NCBI GenBank assembly: GCA_026874595.1
Contig: CM049309.1
Span: 51,620,079-51,684,078, forward strand
Length of the DNA: 64,000 nucleotides
Reading direction: 5' to 3'
Source of the DNA: Sipunculus nudus
Taxonomy: Eukaryota > Annelida > Sipuncula > Golfingiida > Sipunculidae
A program made the translations under genes and the position numbers. Below the pieces are notes generated by a model. It had not been told where the DNA came from. It ran no database searches and was given only the letters and a program-made list of their open reading frames with translations. This document shows positions 25,161 to 38,404 of this stretch, piece by piece. Positions within the stretch are counted from its first letter, which is position 1, and every line of letters starts with the position of its first letter.

Positions 25161-27156
25161 TTACGCAATGCTCAATCTCACTCAGAAAGTGTGATAGGAA
25201 TATCACTGTTTATTATCCGGACATGATGATCTTCATGTGAGGTAGGATTGAGACCCAGAGGTCACCAGGAGTTAAATCTGATGTCAAGCCAAACGATCTG
25301 TATTTTATACTCATCGGAAAGCATTTAAAGTTGATGTTACGATCACACTCGCCAACTGTTGAATTTCAAAAAATTAGAGAATAGAAAAGGTGGGTTTAGA
25401 TTATGTGCAAGTTAAGGATATCACGCTGACGAGGACAGTCAGGTAAACGTTATCCGATGTATGCAGTGCCAAATGACATATAACTCCGCTTTTGTAGTAC
25501 AAGCACTTAAGAAGGCTTAGCAAACATGACCGTGGAGAGCGCTTTTGTATTTTGTAAATATACTGTTTGCAGAGTCAACACGGGATATGGGTCTACACCT
25601 GATATTGATTCGAGGAAAACATTCAACGTAGTTCTTATGTATTCAGGTGATTTAACCTTTAAGTTACAGGGTTTCTACGGATGGAAATTTGATGTTCAGT
25701 TATACTTTAAGTCATTTGATGCTTCTTACATGTAAGGCCTTGTAGTTTAAGATCACGGATCTGCAACTAATCAAGTGTTGTTTCTCAAGATAAACCCTCT
25801 ATAAAGGCTCTGTCATATCAGAAATCGAGTTTTTTTTTTCTTTTTTTTATCACGTATACTCAGGTTCGTGCTTTTAGATATGTTCAAACCCAAACTCAAT
25901 CAGTTTGTGTATGTTTGTGTGTGAAAGAAAGAGTTGTCGATAGTTTTAGGAGTTCAGTCACCATAGATTTTTGTAATATAAACATCAATATGAATTTGTA
26001 TCAAGTATACGGATCACCTGTAAACGCTTAATTACGATCACGTGACCTGATAACGTTAATCGGAAAGATTGCAGAGGTCAGGTTTCTGGGGACCGGGATG
26101 TATGAAAATGCCCTGAGGTTTACAGATAAATGTTTATAATGCCTCGTGGCGATGATGTTACACATATACATGTATCACAGTCAGCTGGTGACCTCAGTGG
26201 TAACAGAACTCGGTCTCTCAGGTCAACACCGAGCACTATGACTATCGTATTACAAGTTCAACAAAACGTGACTATGCATATTTCAATTTATGCTAAGCAC
26301 TGCTGCAAATTGCAGAGCACTGCCACAAGAGTGAGATTTATTTATCAAATATCTCATTTTAATTGGGGGTAATCATTGACAATATCTTAAGTTTTGATTC
26401 GTCTTATGGCACGCTCAACATGTATGCATACACAGGCACATGTTACACAATGGCAGCATCATAGATGGACCCAGGATAAAGTTTAGAAACAAAGATGAAG
26501 CTTAGCATAATCCAAACAAGCATTTGGAATGTATTTGTTTATAATTGGACAAAGTACCTCTCTGTGTCATTGGTCCAAATGGCTTTTCTACTCTAAAGTT
26601 CCGTGTGGTTAATGATGAACCTTGTTTGTTAGGTCAAAATGATACATGTAGATAGCCTTTACACTGGGGGTTTGAACACTTAGGCAAGTAAGTTCAATCA
26701 GATGATGAAAATCCTGCAACATGAGCTTGGGATTATAAAAAAAGCCAGAAAATGAGATTTGTGATATGCACAAGTGTCACCAGAAATTCCAAAAAGAGAG
26801 TTTTGTTCTTTTGCATATATATATACCTTTAGCAGACCCTCCCCATTTAATTATAACAGTTGGTAAAACAACAAACAATGGACAGCATGCAACAGACACA
26901 CACACACTACAGGGCTGCTTCATGTATGTATGGGGACATATTGACCAGTAGCTCAGTCCAGCAGAGTGTTTGGGCCCACCCCAGCATCTGGCACCCTGCC
27001 AGCAGCTTAGCCGAAGTGCCCCTATTGACAGCATATATACATAATATCAAGTATAATTTACCCACGGACTAGTCAAATCACATGTAACCCTAACGGGTTT
27101 GTTCATTAGTGAGATATTCTCAGTTGAAAACAAATATTTGCCAAATCTTATTTTTG

Positions 27157-27158
<2 letters not shown>

Positions 27159-27230
<72 letters not shown>
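27159..27230. repeat. (TA)n microsatellite, one interruption
   Basis: TA array broken once by AAA near 27169. Confidence 0.96.
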
Positions 27231-27232
<2 letters not shown>

Positions 27233-27825
27233 ACTGAAAGAAATATTTAATTATATGGGGTCACAATTTTTTACCCACTTGTAACTTTGATCACTTTACC
27301 CTTAAAATATAGCGCACTGAAGGAGGAAGAATAGTTCTATTCTAAATACTAAGTTATTATATAGATAAAGGTTCACCCAGCAAACTGATACCAGAGTCCA
27401 CATAAGTATGCCGCTGTCCCTGGATTGACCCGAAAAAACACGCAGAACACAAACTGCAGAGGTAACATTATTATCTAATTTATTGTATAAACAATAATTA
27501 ACATGCACACTAGATAAACACGTACGATGTAATAAATAGTTATAACTTGTTAAAAAAATAAAGGCCAGCTCAGTGGAATTCAGGGTTTCATTTTCAAGAA
27601 GCACTTGTCTGAGAAACAACGCGTTCAGTAAAAATATCAATGATTATAATCTTTATTAAGAGCACAGGCTGATGACCCCCATAACTAAAGCACCAGTGTA
27701 TGAATAAAAAAAACTTCAAAAGGTAAACAATACCTTTATTTTATTATATATTCCAAATATTTCCAAAGTTTCCCACAAGATGTGTAAAAAACCTGTAACT
27801 GTTTCTTTTAAAGTGATGTGCTACT

Positions 27826-27917
27826 ACTGCTACTACTAAACTACTGTTACTACTTCGTTACTACTTCTAGTGTACTACTAGAACTAATGATAATTATAAT
27901 AATGATAATAATAATAA
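27826..27917. repeat. Imperfect triplet repeats, (CTA)n then (AAT)n
   Basis: Repeated 'ctactactgctactacta'-like triplets grade into 'aataatgataataataata'. Confidence 0.85.
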
Positions 27918-28227
27918 CAGAAAAATAATGATCTTAAATACACAGCTTGGCCCGGTTAAATCAATCCTCCTTTCCTCGGGACCAGTCTTTAAAACGCCAA
28001 TCATATTCTCGAATTACCCAGTCGCTTACACCATGCAGCGTCATCACAGGATCGTATGAACCAGTCACTCACACAGGCCTAATCATATGACACAGTTTCT
28101 CACAACAGAATTATCACTTGGATATTATGAGCCAACCGCTAACACAAGCCTGATCATTGGATAATTAAACCCAGTCGGTCTCTCCAGCCCACACAAGCGC
28201 CATCATGTATAGGATAGTATGTGCGAT

Positions 28228-28950
28228 TGGCTCATACCGAAGGATTATGTGACCCAGTGGCTGTAACGGCGTGATCGTAGGATTATGTGACCCCATGGCT
28301 GTAACAACGTGATCGTAGGATTATGTGATTCAGTGGCTCATACCGGCGTGATCGTAGGATTATGTGACCCAGTGGCTGTAACGGCATGATCGTAGAATTA
28401 TGTGACCCAGTGGCTCATACCGGCGTGATCGTAGGATTATGTGACTCAGTGGCTCATCCCGGCGTGATCGTAGGATTATGTGACCCAGTGGCTGTTACGG
28501 CGTGATCGTAGGATTATGAGACTCAGTGGTTCATCCCGGCGTGATCGTAGGATCATGTGACCCTGTGGTTGTAACGGCTTGATCGTAGGATTATGTGACT
28601 CAGTGGTTCATACCGGCGTGAGCGTAGGATTATTTGATCCAATGGTTCATACAGGCGTGATCGTTTGATTATGTGACCAGTGGTTCATACTGGCGTAATC
28701 GTAGAATTATGTGACCAAGTGGTTCCTACCGGCGTGATCGTAGGATTATGTGACCTAGTGGTTCCTACCGGCGTGATGGCAGGATTATGTGACCCAGTGG
28801 TTCATACCGGCGTGATCGTAAGATTATGTGACCCTGTGGTTCATACCAGCGTGATCATAGGAATATATAACCAAGTCAATCACACCAGCGTGATCGTAGG
28901 AATGTATAACTCGGTCAACTAGACCAGCCTATTCATCATATTATGTGACG
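28228..28950. repeat. Minisatellite, 39-bp unit, about 18 copies
   Basis: The unit is GTGATCGTAGGATTATGTGA then CCCAGTGGCTCATACCGGC. Successive GATCG motifs at 28388 and 28427 are 39 bp apart. Two alternating subtypes are visible (GGCTGTAACGGC and GGCTCATACCGGC). Divergence rises toward the 3' end. Since 39 is a multiple of three, the unit stays open in frame for 80 codons at 28680-28922 as a 13-residue repeat (GVIVGLCDPVVHT-like). Earlier copies contain stops or shifts. Confidence 0.95.
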
Positions 28951-31900
28951 TCACGAGTGTAAGCGTAAGTTAACGGAGCTTCCCAGGGAGCATACAATTT
29001 CCAAAGACAAAATCTGCACACATGCAGAGCGCCATGCATTGAAGGTCAAATAAATCAAGAACCACACACAAACACATCCAGGCAGATTACGTACATATAC
29101 CGTGTATTACATAATGAGGTAAATGCCACGTGCCGGGGCCTGATCTCTCTAGCAGCTGTTTGACAAGGAGAAACCACATATTTTTGCTCCCTTGATGGGT
29201 TTTCCTACTTCACTTCAGCTATATTCTTCATGTTAGTAACTGTTTTATCCAAAATCCACACTGTTAAAATAGAGATAGCATGACGGTAACGCCTTTGAAA
29301 CAGACCTGCACTGTTTATCTTGAACATTAAATTAAAGGAAGACTGGCAAACAAAATAAACTCGGCTGCCGGGTTATAGCTCGTTTGCTTGCATACAAATA
29401 TATTGAAAGAAAACACATAGCAGTAACACATGTATGCACTTGCAGACGGTATTTAAGGTAAATAGAAAAAAAACCAGTAATGATAACATTATTATTATCA
29501 AATATGATAATTCAATAATAATAAGAATTATTATAGAAACAATACTATTAAAAGTAATTCTGTTAATGTTTCTTCATTTTTTTTAAGCTTACCCATCATA
29601 ATATGACGTATTACATAAACAAGCTACCTATATATGTATATAGTTGTACACATCACTCAAAGCTTTGAGAAATTTCCTTATAAGGTTTTCTGTTTAACAG
29701 AGACGAGGATAAGCGTCATATTTGGATATTTAGTCTGGTTTGAAGTGCTATGATGGACAAGCGAATTTTCGCATATGTTGTATGCAACGGTCGTAGGGGA
29801 AAAATGCAAGTCTAGCTATGTCATGAAATGCCATTTGTTGCCACAATGTTTTGGCGGCTTTTTCGAGAACTTCGGCCAAACATTTCCAAAGTGTATGAAA
29901 AATTTGTGATATGATTCGGAGTTTGCTTTGGCGTGGATGATACCAAGAAGATTTAGTATATTTTCTTTTCACCTTCATTCTTGGTGTGCCTTTAATATCA
30001 ATTTAAATCAAGTTGCTCTTGACTTAGAATTATTGTTCACCCGTCGAATTCAGAGCGGTAATCCACTTTTCTTTTTTCATGGATTTTTGTTGTCCAGGTT
30101 TATATGTGACGTCACTTTCACTGACATAAAATATCGTCACTCTCTTGCACAGGTCGCAAGGCCAGTGAATCGCAAATTTACGACCGAATATGTAATGCAT
30201 GAATGCAAAGAGGTCGAGAAGTCGGGAAGCTATATACGTGCCGCTGTCCGCGTATATATACCAAAGTGTACCGGAATACACTTGTTTTTAAAAGCAACCG
30301 AATTACAAATAATGCATGAGTATTTATCATGCATAAACAAACGTTTCTGCTCCGAAAAGCAGGAAATATATGAAGGAAAAAAATATAATTAAAGCATTAA
30401 ATCAGCCATATTGTTTCAGTGAAATGTCTGACTGATCCGTGTTGTATCATATATATATACTGTATAATGCATACCTGTTTGTTATCATATAGGATTATTT
30501 AAACTTTTTACTCCTCTGTGGAACAGATAATGATTATAAGTTTAATTTTGTATTGGGTATTGCATGGGTATTCAACATGCCCTCAATAACAAATACCTAT
30601 ATATAAAGTTGGCATCCGTGAAACTGGGCCAAACTGCCAACTTTATAGAGGTGAACAATATATTTTTGCATGGCCGTATAAAGAAATAATGAAAAAAAGG
30701 AGAAAATATTGGGAACTTCAAAGACTGCATGCCCACAAAATAGGGGACTGTATATTAACTCCTTGATATCGTATAACGGCGCCAAATTGGCGAGTCATTT
30801 TGTAAAATGTATTTATTTGAAATCAAATTTGATATTTTCTTGATAATTATCTGAAATAAAACTATAACTGTCATTTTAAGGTAAAACGAATAGAGTTATA
30901 CTGTTTTTGGCTGAAAGATATGAATTAGTACTATATAACACACGATACAGTTTTTGTTATATATAATATATAAAACAGGTGCACATGAGGATGAAGAGGC
31001 TTAATCCACGGTTTGATCGAGCAGCCACATTCAGATGCGGTTAGCCAATCTATCATCCCCCGTGTTTTTTTCCCAGGGTTTCTGCGCGCACCTGTTGTTA
31101 CTAAATACCTTAGGTTCTTTATTAGATATTTTTAGCGGGACTTGAGATATTTATCAAATAGCGAGTATATCTGTTTGTCAGGGCACGAGTCAACATAAAG
31201 CCCTCTGTGTGTATATGCCCCTAAGATCCTGCCGCCCGCACCATGCTCTGGGTATCGGGATACGACTGATACACCTGTTGAGCAAATCACGGTCTGTTTA
31301 ATCTAATCTCGCCTGAATATCACTACGTGAACCCGGAGATGTAAATCATAGCCGGGCGCCTCATCTTTTGCCGTTTTTATTTATGACGGTAGTCGCTCTT
31401 GTGGCCGTACCAACACGATTTAAGCGTGTTGTATATACCGCGAAGCCATAGGTCACCTCTTGGCCTTCTGAAAAACGTGCTGCGTAAGACACCCTGTGTT
31501 ACTAGAATTCCCTTGTCTGTGGTTGGCTAAATTAGCGAACCAAAAACAAGCAAATTCTAGTAGATTTGTGCAAATTACAACAAACTTTCAGTTCGCATTC
31601 GCGGGAGGTACCAAGATACGTATAAGATATCAAGCAAAAGAACAAGTCAGAAAGGATACACATAAATTATAAACATTATCTGAAAACTACATCGAATCTA
31701 CATGTGTTATTTTTTTGTGTTATTGTTGTAGTTTTCCTCTAAATGGATGAGAGGTAACTTCGAAAGGTATTCATGATGGCATTTCCATTTGTCTTTGGGA
31801 ATATTTGAATCATGTAGATGGATTTCATACATTTTCCGATTTGATAAAAGAATGTATTTTTTAAGCTTTTTTATGATCGTAAGCTCGGCAAATTATTTCA

Positions 31901-31987
31901 AAGAGAGAAATTTTCTTAAATTCTCACAATCTTTTAACTAGAAATAAAAATGTAACTAAAAAAATGCTTAGAAAGCATATCTAATAT

Positions 31988-32050
<63 letters not shown>

Positions 32051-33466
32051 CCTTGTGAGAGCCAGCGTGCAATATACAAAAAAAATCATCTAACATGAAA
32101 ACAGGTTAAAGGTCAGAGAATGAAAACTATCCTTTGCACGTATACCATTGATAAAAATAGAAGAGTTGAACTGGTCATATATATTTAGTTTTCTATATAC
32201 AGCATGTTTTATGTGATATGATATCAGTTCATCTCATATACAATGGCGCTTTATCCGGAGAATAATACTTTCCTATTGTGGTCAGATAGAGATCGTAATA
32301 TGAAGCCTGCACCATGCACGTAGGTTTATCATGCATCGTGAAGCTGGCCTGTTACTTGTTGCATTGACCTATTGACCATTATTTTAGACCACCTAGCAGG
32401 GGCTTCAGTATTAATCAGTAATAAGACCATGGACCTTGTTTCGTGAAGAATTGTTGTTACATTAACACAAGCAATCATTATTGTTCCAGGGTTTCTTTCA
32501 GTAAGACATACCATATCATTTCACTTATATACCAGACAAAATTAGCCTACAGATATTGTCTGTCATGCAGTCGCGTGGTATAATCTCATCTGTCAAACTG
32601 TGAGCAGTCATTATTAATACATTTCCACTGTATTGTCGGCTAAATATAACTGATATTCAGAACTTCTGTAAATTTAAGCAAAGCTATGTCCGGTTTTCAA
32701 AATTGTACTTCTGTCGTGGCGCCGGCAAAAGAGGGCCATGGCTCAGCCATGGGAAGCCAAGCGACACATCGCTAAAACCCATCAAGACGACGTCTGTGCC
32801 CCGGTTGAATAAGAGTTCTTGGCTCTCGGCGGGTTTTCATAACAAGAGCTCTTGTGTCAAGCTATCATATTTGCTAAATCAAATCGCCCGAATGGAAGAG
32901 CCATTGACAAAGAAGACTTGCATTCACCGAGTGCCTGCTATCAGCCACCTCCGGTTGGTTGCCGCCTTAATGGAAATGGATATTAGGAAAGGTTTCAGGC
33001 CTTTAGGTAGCACTTAAGTGTTTATTGGATGTCATTTTGTGGCCAGGCACTAAAAGAACACAGGTTATGTATGTTAATTTCCCATACACGACTCGAGCAT
33101 TTGACGGCCGACATGTTCCCCACAGGGCAATGTGTAACCATGTATATGAAGAAAACTTAAAAACAGGCGGACCAGTGTAGCGGGATGAGATCACCGTAGC
33201 GACTAATATCATGAAAAGAGGTCCTTCATATCTCGCATAAGAGCCGGCCGTTGTGAACACAAATAAACCGCTGCAACAGTTATCTATTGATAGCGTGGAT
33301 AGTCTGGGCTCTGTGTTATTCAATGTATAATATTTGCTGGCATGCATGACAAGATATCGTCGCCAAATCAAAAATATACATGGAAATTTACACATAACAG
33401 ATAGGAAAACCCGATGTACAGATATAAATTATGTGAAGGTATCAAGTGATAAAATAGGTTTTTCTT
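28951..33466. other. Intergenic stretch without recognisable gene
   Basis: Open frames at 29928-30392 (154 codons, plus) and 33003-33395 (130 codons, minus) have no recognisable domain or supporting splice structure. A (TA)n array lies at 31992-32047. Nothing else could be assigned. Confidence 0.5.
31992..32047. repeat. (TA)n microsatellite
   Basis: About 28 AT dinucleotides. Confidence 0.96.
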
Positions 33467-34569
33467 TTAAAGGGGCCCAATCACCTTTATAGCATGTTGA
33501 ATTAACATAAAAAAATGCTTCTTTCCGTTCAAATAAATCTGGACCAGCAAGAATTTTGCCTTGAAACCGTTTGATTACTCCTGTAAACGAGTGTTAAAAA
33601 GTGGACCGGGCGCGACCGCACAGACCGTGGGGCCGTGTGCATCGTGGAGCCACAATACAATCAAACAAAAATACAATCAGGAGATGTCCTGACTGACTTG
33701 GCCCAAAAGTATAACACATGCATCCGCTGGCTTAAACCCCGCATGTTGCGGCTCACAGTCGGACCTCCGGTCATACGGCCTTGTTATGGTGAACAGACAC
33801 ATGTGGACTGAGTTTACCAACACTCAGAGCCATAACAAGGTGTTAAAACAGTCGTAAGCGATGTACTGAGATTGTGTGCTGGGATGGTTTTGTTGTGCAA
33901 CTTTTGTTTTAAGCAAAACTGAATTGATAGTGTGAAAGTAGAACAGGCATATAATATTGCTCCTGATTATGTCTCTGTAATACAGGCGGTTCTCATCATG
34001 AACTACCATTGCAATTCCTATGCGCGTTGTGTTTATTTTTTTCGGGAGTACATGCTTAAAGCCAGCTATTCGCCTGCCTTATTCATAGAATTCATTTGAT
34101 TTCCGCCTAATACTTCACCTTCATATTAATAAACTGGTTATTTCCCGAGAAAGGTTAGAAAAACGTTCCCATGAAGGAAATACGAGCTACAAGGTGTCAG
34201 TAAACACTATATACATGTGCTCATGTGGACAAATAGAATATATATAAGTATGTAAACGTGGTAGTTGACTGCACATGCTTGTGCAGAAGTTGAAAAGTCA
34301 CTGATTATTGGTGATAATAATATATGAAGACTCTTTTGTCATTTTCAAAACTCTGGTTTGTCTGTTTGCCCCTAGATGTCCTCGTCACAGTTGTTTTGGT
34401 GGTTTGCCCATTTATTCGGGGTCCCATCATGTAATAAACACTTAGATATAAACACAATATGACTGTCTGTGCAACGTGAGATAGGCCCTTTTTTTGCTTT
34501 TTTTTCTATTAAAAGTCCAGGAATAATCTTTATTTAATAGACATCAGATAACGGGACAGGCCCCTTTAA
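33467..34569. mobile_element. Possible TTAA-flanked element with short inverted ends
   Basis: TTAAAGGGGCC (33467-33477) and its exact complement GGCCCCTTTAA (34559-34569) bound a 1.1-kb segment. TTAA is therefore at each outer edge with AGGGGCC/GGCCCCT just inside, the arrangement of piggyBac-type insertions. Beyond the first 9-10 bases the ends are only weakly alike. No transposase is encoded. The pairing of two 11-bp motifs 1.1 kb apart could be coincidental. Confidence 0.35.
33779..33840. repeat. Inverted repeat (11-bp stem, 40-base loop)
   Basis: CCTTGTTATGG (33779-33789) and CCATAACAAGG (33830-33840) are perfect complements. A smaller CTGAGT/ACTCAG pair lies inside the loop, so a two-tier stem is possible. 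Confidence 0.75.
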
Positions 34570-35001
34570 GAAGACTAGCTTGTATTATTGTGTGTTGAAG
34601 TATATATAGAACGTGGATCTATCAATATCGGACTATGAGGATTTTGTCAAAATAGCTGGAAATCTTACACAGGCGTTTGAATACATGGTTATGTTTGGAG
34701 TTATTGTAAAATATGAGGATAATAATGAGCGGGATAACGAATAGCATGCATTTAAGGCAAATGTATAATCATTATATGTATTTCATATATTGTATATATT
34801 ATATATATACGTTTATCATAATGTAGTTGCCCCATTTTCATTATATTATAAATAATCATAATATTGATCTCAATGTTTTTGACTCATTTATTTCATATCT
34901 GCCAGGGGGCGATATATTAAATTTTCCCCTTACTTCGTTACAAGGTTTGTCTGTTAGAAACATAACGCAAAAGTTAAGTAATGAACAGATTCCGATTATT
35001 T

Positions 35002-35040
<39 letters not shown>
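35002..35040. repeat. (TG)n(TA)n compound microsatellite
   Basis: TG run to about 35016, then AT run to 35040. Confidence 0.95.
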
Positions 35041-35041
<1 letters not shown>

Positions 35042-35339
35042 GGCTATTTCTAGATCTTCGAAGTCGCGTCTCTTTAATTATTCCTCCATCACGCCACGTA
35101 GCGGTATATTATGGAATTAATTATAGTTAATAAAAGTTATGTTTTGTCAAGGGGTACTCCTTGTATTAGCCGTATTTATTAGGGTTATTCTTCTTTCCTC
35201 TCATGATTTTGCAAAATTTATGTACTCAATGATAATATATGAAAGGAAAACTTTCGTGAAGTTTCCAAGAAATTTCTTAAAACATATGTATGCATTAATG
35301 TTTGATATTTACTTATATATAACAGACGTTACACATATC

Positions 35340-35342
<3 letters not shown>

Positions 35343-35384
<42 letters not shown>
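35343..35384. repeat. (TA)n microsatellite
   Basis: About 21 AT dinucleotides. Confidence 0.95.
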
Positions 35385-35387
<3 letters not shown>

Positions 35388-35722
35388 TTTATTGCTTTAC
35401 CTGAACCGAACATAAGCCAATTAAACCTTTCATCATTATTATACTTCGTACCGCATGCATTGAGCGCTTCCAAGTTGACACGTTGACGTTTATGGCATGA
35501 CCTGTTCATGAAGCAGAAGTTATATAAAGAACTGACCCTTTTTCCGAACCAAAGAAATGAAACGCTACGGTACCCAACCCAGACACTGTCATGCAACGAG
35601 TACGTTGCTTCCGTGCACTTTTAAGTGCAATTTTTAGTGGTAACGCGGCCTGCAGAGTCTCTCAGATAAAACCTTGAAGATAACAAGTCTAGACAATAGG
35701 GGGTCCGTTATTTTTAGAGGAT

Positions 35723-35765
35723 ATGGACTACTCTCTGATGGATTTTGTTTTTCTTGAACAGCTAT
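35723..35765 (+). CDS. Weak candidate alternative first exon (MDYSLMDFVFLEQL)
   Basis: The ATG at 35723 opens a 43-nt segment encoding MDYSLMDFVFLEQL plus one base and ends at a GTAAGT donor (35766-35771). This is the same length and phase as PKA exon 1. Without splicing, the frame stays open for 53 codons in all, through a leucine-rich sequence ending at about 35884. There is no promoter signal or CpG enrichment. This is mostly pattern matching and could be chance. Confidence 0.12.
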
Positions 35766-36468
35766 GTAAGTACCATGATGAACTGTCTTTGTTTTCTACA
35801 ATATGTGAAGTACTGCTTGACAAACATTGCAATTTTCTGACTTGTTTGTCGGTTTTGCAACAAGAGCTTGATCTTGTTTATTAATTATTGCATTAACATA
35901 AATGTTTATTTATTAATTTATATTATTTCTTCGATATGTCTTATGTCTTCAAGCAGTACTTTTTAGGATAGGTATACCTAGCATTTATAATTATGCTTTC
36001 AGTGTATCATTTTATATATATATATATATATGTATGGAAACGCTTCCCCTTCAATAATTAGTTATGTGATCGAAGGAAAGATGGCGCTGTATACTTTCCA
36101 TATAAACTTAAATCTCTTATCAAGTACGTGCGTGCATTACATATCGGAAATAATAGATTTTAATATTTTCGACTGATGACGAACGCATGTACTTGAACCA
36201 TATGCATTTAAATATGCAGAGTCACATTTGAAACCAACCCTTTATTAGAAGTATTCATATCAATGCTCATATTATTACATCGGCCCATTTGTGCATTGTA
36301 CGTAAATTTCTCATGCACGTGGCCAAGGACACGTTTATGTTTTACTCAAACTAAGCAATCAAAGTAACCACGGGGCACTTACGTTCTGATTTTTCTCCTG
36401 ATAACTGGGTTAGATTTCTCTTAAAAATCACAGCAAATGTTATTGCATTTTTTTAGCCAAATACGTCT

Positions 36469-36471
<3 letters not shown>

Positions 36472-36532
<61 letters not shown>
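36472..36532. repeat. (TA)n microsatellite followed by short (GT)n
   Basis: About 30 AT dinucleotides, then TAGATT and GT repeats to about 36547. Confidence 0.95.
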
Positions 36533-36534
<2 letters not shown>

Positions 36535-37377
36535 TTGTGTGTGTGTGAGCTACAGTGAATGGTCGGTATATACACGATTAACTGAAACGTTTAGGAAATA
36601 TATGTAATTACTCAATTACTCAGAGACTCCATGTATTACTTTAAAAATCATCGAAAATTAATGTTTTTTTTTAATTTTAAAGACAAGAATTTTATGTATT
36701 TACTTATATAGGAACACAGACAACAGTCTAATCGTATCGCATATTTATGAATCTATTTCGATCATTAGAAAATAAAATATGTATTATCATTACAACACTA
36801 TACCCATCAATAATATAATAAAATCCCAGCAGCAAAAGTGTTAACACAAGATTCCAGCATTACACTTGACTTTGGATCCCCGTTGATTTCTTTTCTATTT
36901 ATTGGTATAATTTAGGTTACTGTAACAAAATTTTTAATTAAGCACTTGCAACGATATGTCCGACACTCCTAACTGCCGTTTCGGTTACATTTAGTCAGTC
37001 TTTTACCACTAGGTGTATATTAGGAATTCCCAGCAGGCTGCATTGTGTCATTGGTCTTGACGTTGAATCAAGTATACTTCAGTCATGAATCCTGATCTTT
37101 AAATATCAATACAGAACGGCTCCATCCAGTCGCAAATTCAATGGCGCCATCTGGTGTCATATTTCGGTCCTTGCTTCAGACCTATTTTTTTCATTATCAC
37201 ATGCATTGGCGCTGATATAACGGTTTTAAAAAGTCGTATTTCACAATCAAAGGCATTTTTACTGGCATCAGGAGGCCTGTTTTACACAGTCTCGAAATAA
37301 TACTTCAGTTGATACTAGAATTTTATGTTATGTTTGAAGGCATATCACGTGGACCTACTTTCGATAAAAAAAGTTAA

Positions 37378-37380
<3 letters not shown>

Positions 37381-37424
<44 letters not shown>
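37381..37424. repeat. (TA)n microsatellite
   Basis: 22 TA dinucleotides. Confidence 0.95.
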
Positions 37425-37430
<6 letters not shown>

Positions 37431-37540
37431 TTCCATGAACGACACTTGTGTTATAAATAGTTATTTTACTATTTTTAGTTTCAACTGATAAATATCAAGT
37501 TATCTAAATGTTGCCGGCCACTGTAGTATATATGTGTGTG

Positions 37541-37545
<5 letters not shown>

Positions 37546-37596
<51 letters not shown>
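37546..37596. repeat. (TA)n microsatellite, last long one before the PKA gene
   Basis: About 25 AT dinucleotides. No array of this length occurs from here to 64 kb. Confidence 0.95.
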
Positions 37597-37601
<5 letters not shown>

Positions 37602-38114
37602 AATCTTACTTTTCATTTATAATTTCGAGACTAACTGATAAAACACTGTCTGTTCAAAGGGTTTTTTCCATTGTTTTATAATTGTATATGTTTGCATAAA
37701 ATATAATAAAGATCATCTTTCTTCAAGTAAATAATTATATCATCCGGTTTATTTTATCGGAGGTAACGATTTCGATACGGGTGTAACCTTCTAAAAAAGG
37801 TTTATATGCTATGTATTGTTCTTTTGCATGATGTTCTAAACTATTGAATGAGATCTTAATATAACATGAGACAATTTCAAAGGTTATTTAATGTTTCGTT
37901 GAAAATGTGATTTAATATTTTAAACAAGAAAATCCCCTGTTCTGAATTGTGCATGCATGGTGGAGTTTTTATTGGGGATTTAAAGAACTGTTCCTCATGT
38001 ACGATTAAACCATGGCAATTTAGAAAAAAAAACGAGAAAAGGAACAGGATTTTCTTACCATGTGTGACCTACAAAGCGCATAAGAGCAGGATGTGTAAGG
38101 CTAAAAAAAAGGTT

Positions 38115-38404
38115 TGGTTCTCGGGCACTTTTTATCAGAAATCAGTGGATGGGGGCGAGCATTTTTTTTTTTTTTTTTTTTTTTTTACCATTTCTTGTCT
38201 GTTTCGAGAAAAATGTCATATGATAAGGGAAAAGCATGATAGGAACAGGTTTAATTTGCAAAAGAGGTAAAAGCAATACATAACAAAGGAAATCTTATCA
38301 AAATTGTATTATTTTATCTTCTTGAAAGATGAAAAACATAATTAAAATGTTTGATGCGGGGGGGGGGGGGGGTAAAAATTGACGCGGGTGGTGCCTGAGA
38401 ACCA
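38115..38404. mobile_element. MITE with TGGTTCTCAGGCAC ends, copy 1
   Basis: The left end is TGGTTCTCGGGCACTTTTT and the right end is GGTGCCTGAGAACCA, imperfect inverted repeats. The interior is shared with the element at 60263-60558: AGAAAAGCATGATA or a variant, ACATAACAAAGGAAAT, TTTATCTTCTTGAAAGA and AAAATGTTTGATGCGGG. This copy has expanded T (38162-38186) and G (about 38358-38372) homopolymers. It has no coding capacity. Confidence 0.85.

Larger units (their letters stand above)
25161..28227. other. Intergenic stretch without recognisable gene
   Basis: It contains a (TA)n array (27159-27230) and a TAC/AAT-type triplet-rich stretch (about 27826-27917). No coding exon was supported. Confidence 0.55.
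34570..38114. other. Very AT-rich intergenic stretch with (TA)n arrays
   Basis: (TG)n(TA)n at 35002-35040, then (TA)n at 35343-35384, 36013-36031, 36472-36532, 37381-37424 and 37546-37596. No gene was recognised apart from the tentative exon at 35723. Confidence 0.6.

Noticed and set aside
24546..28950. CRISPR array
   Set aside because: The two arrays are plain head-to-tail minisatellites without unique spacers, in an animal genome.
29928..30392. 154-codon plus-strand frame
   Set aside because: No family resemblance, codon signature or supporting neighbour. It could not be supported as a gene.
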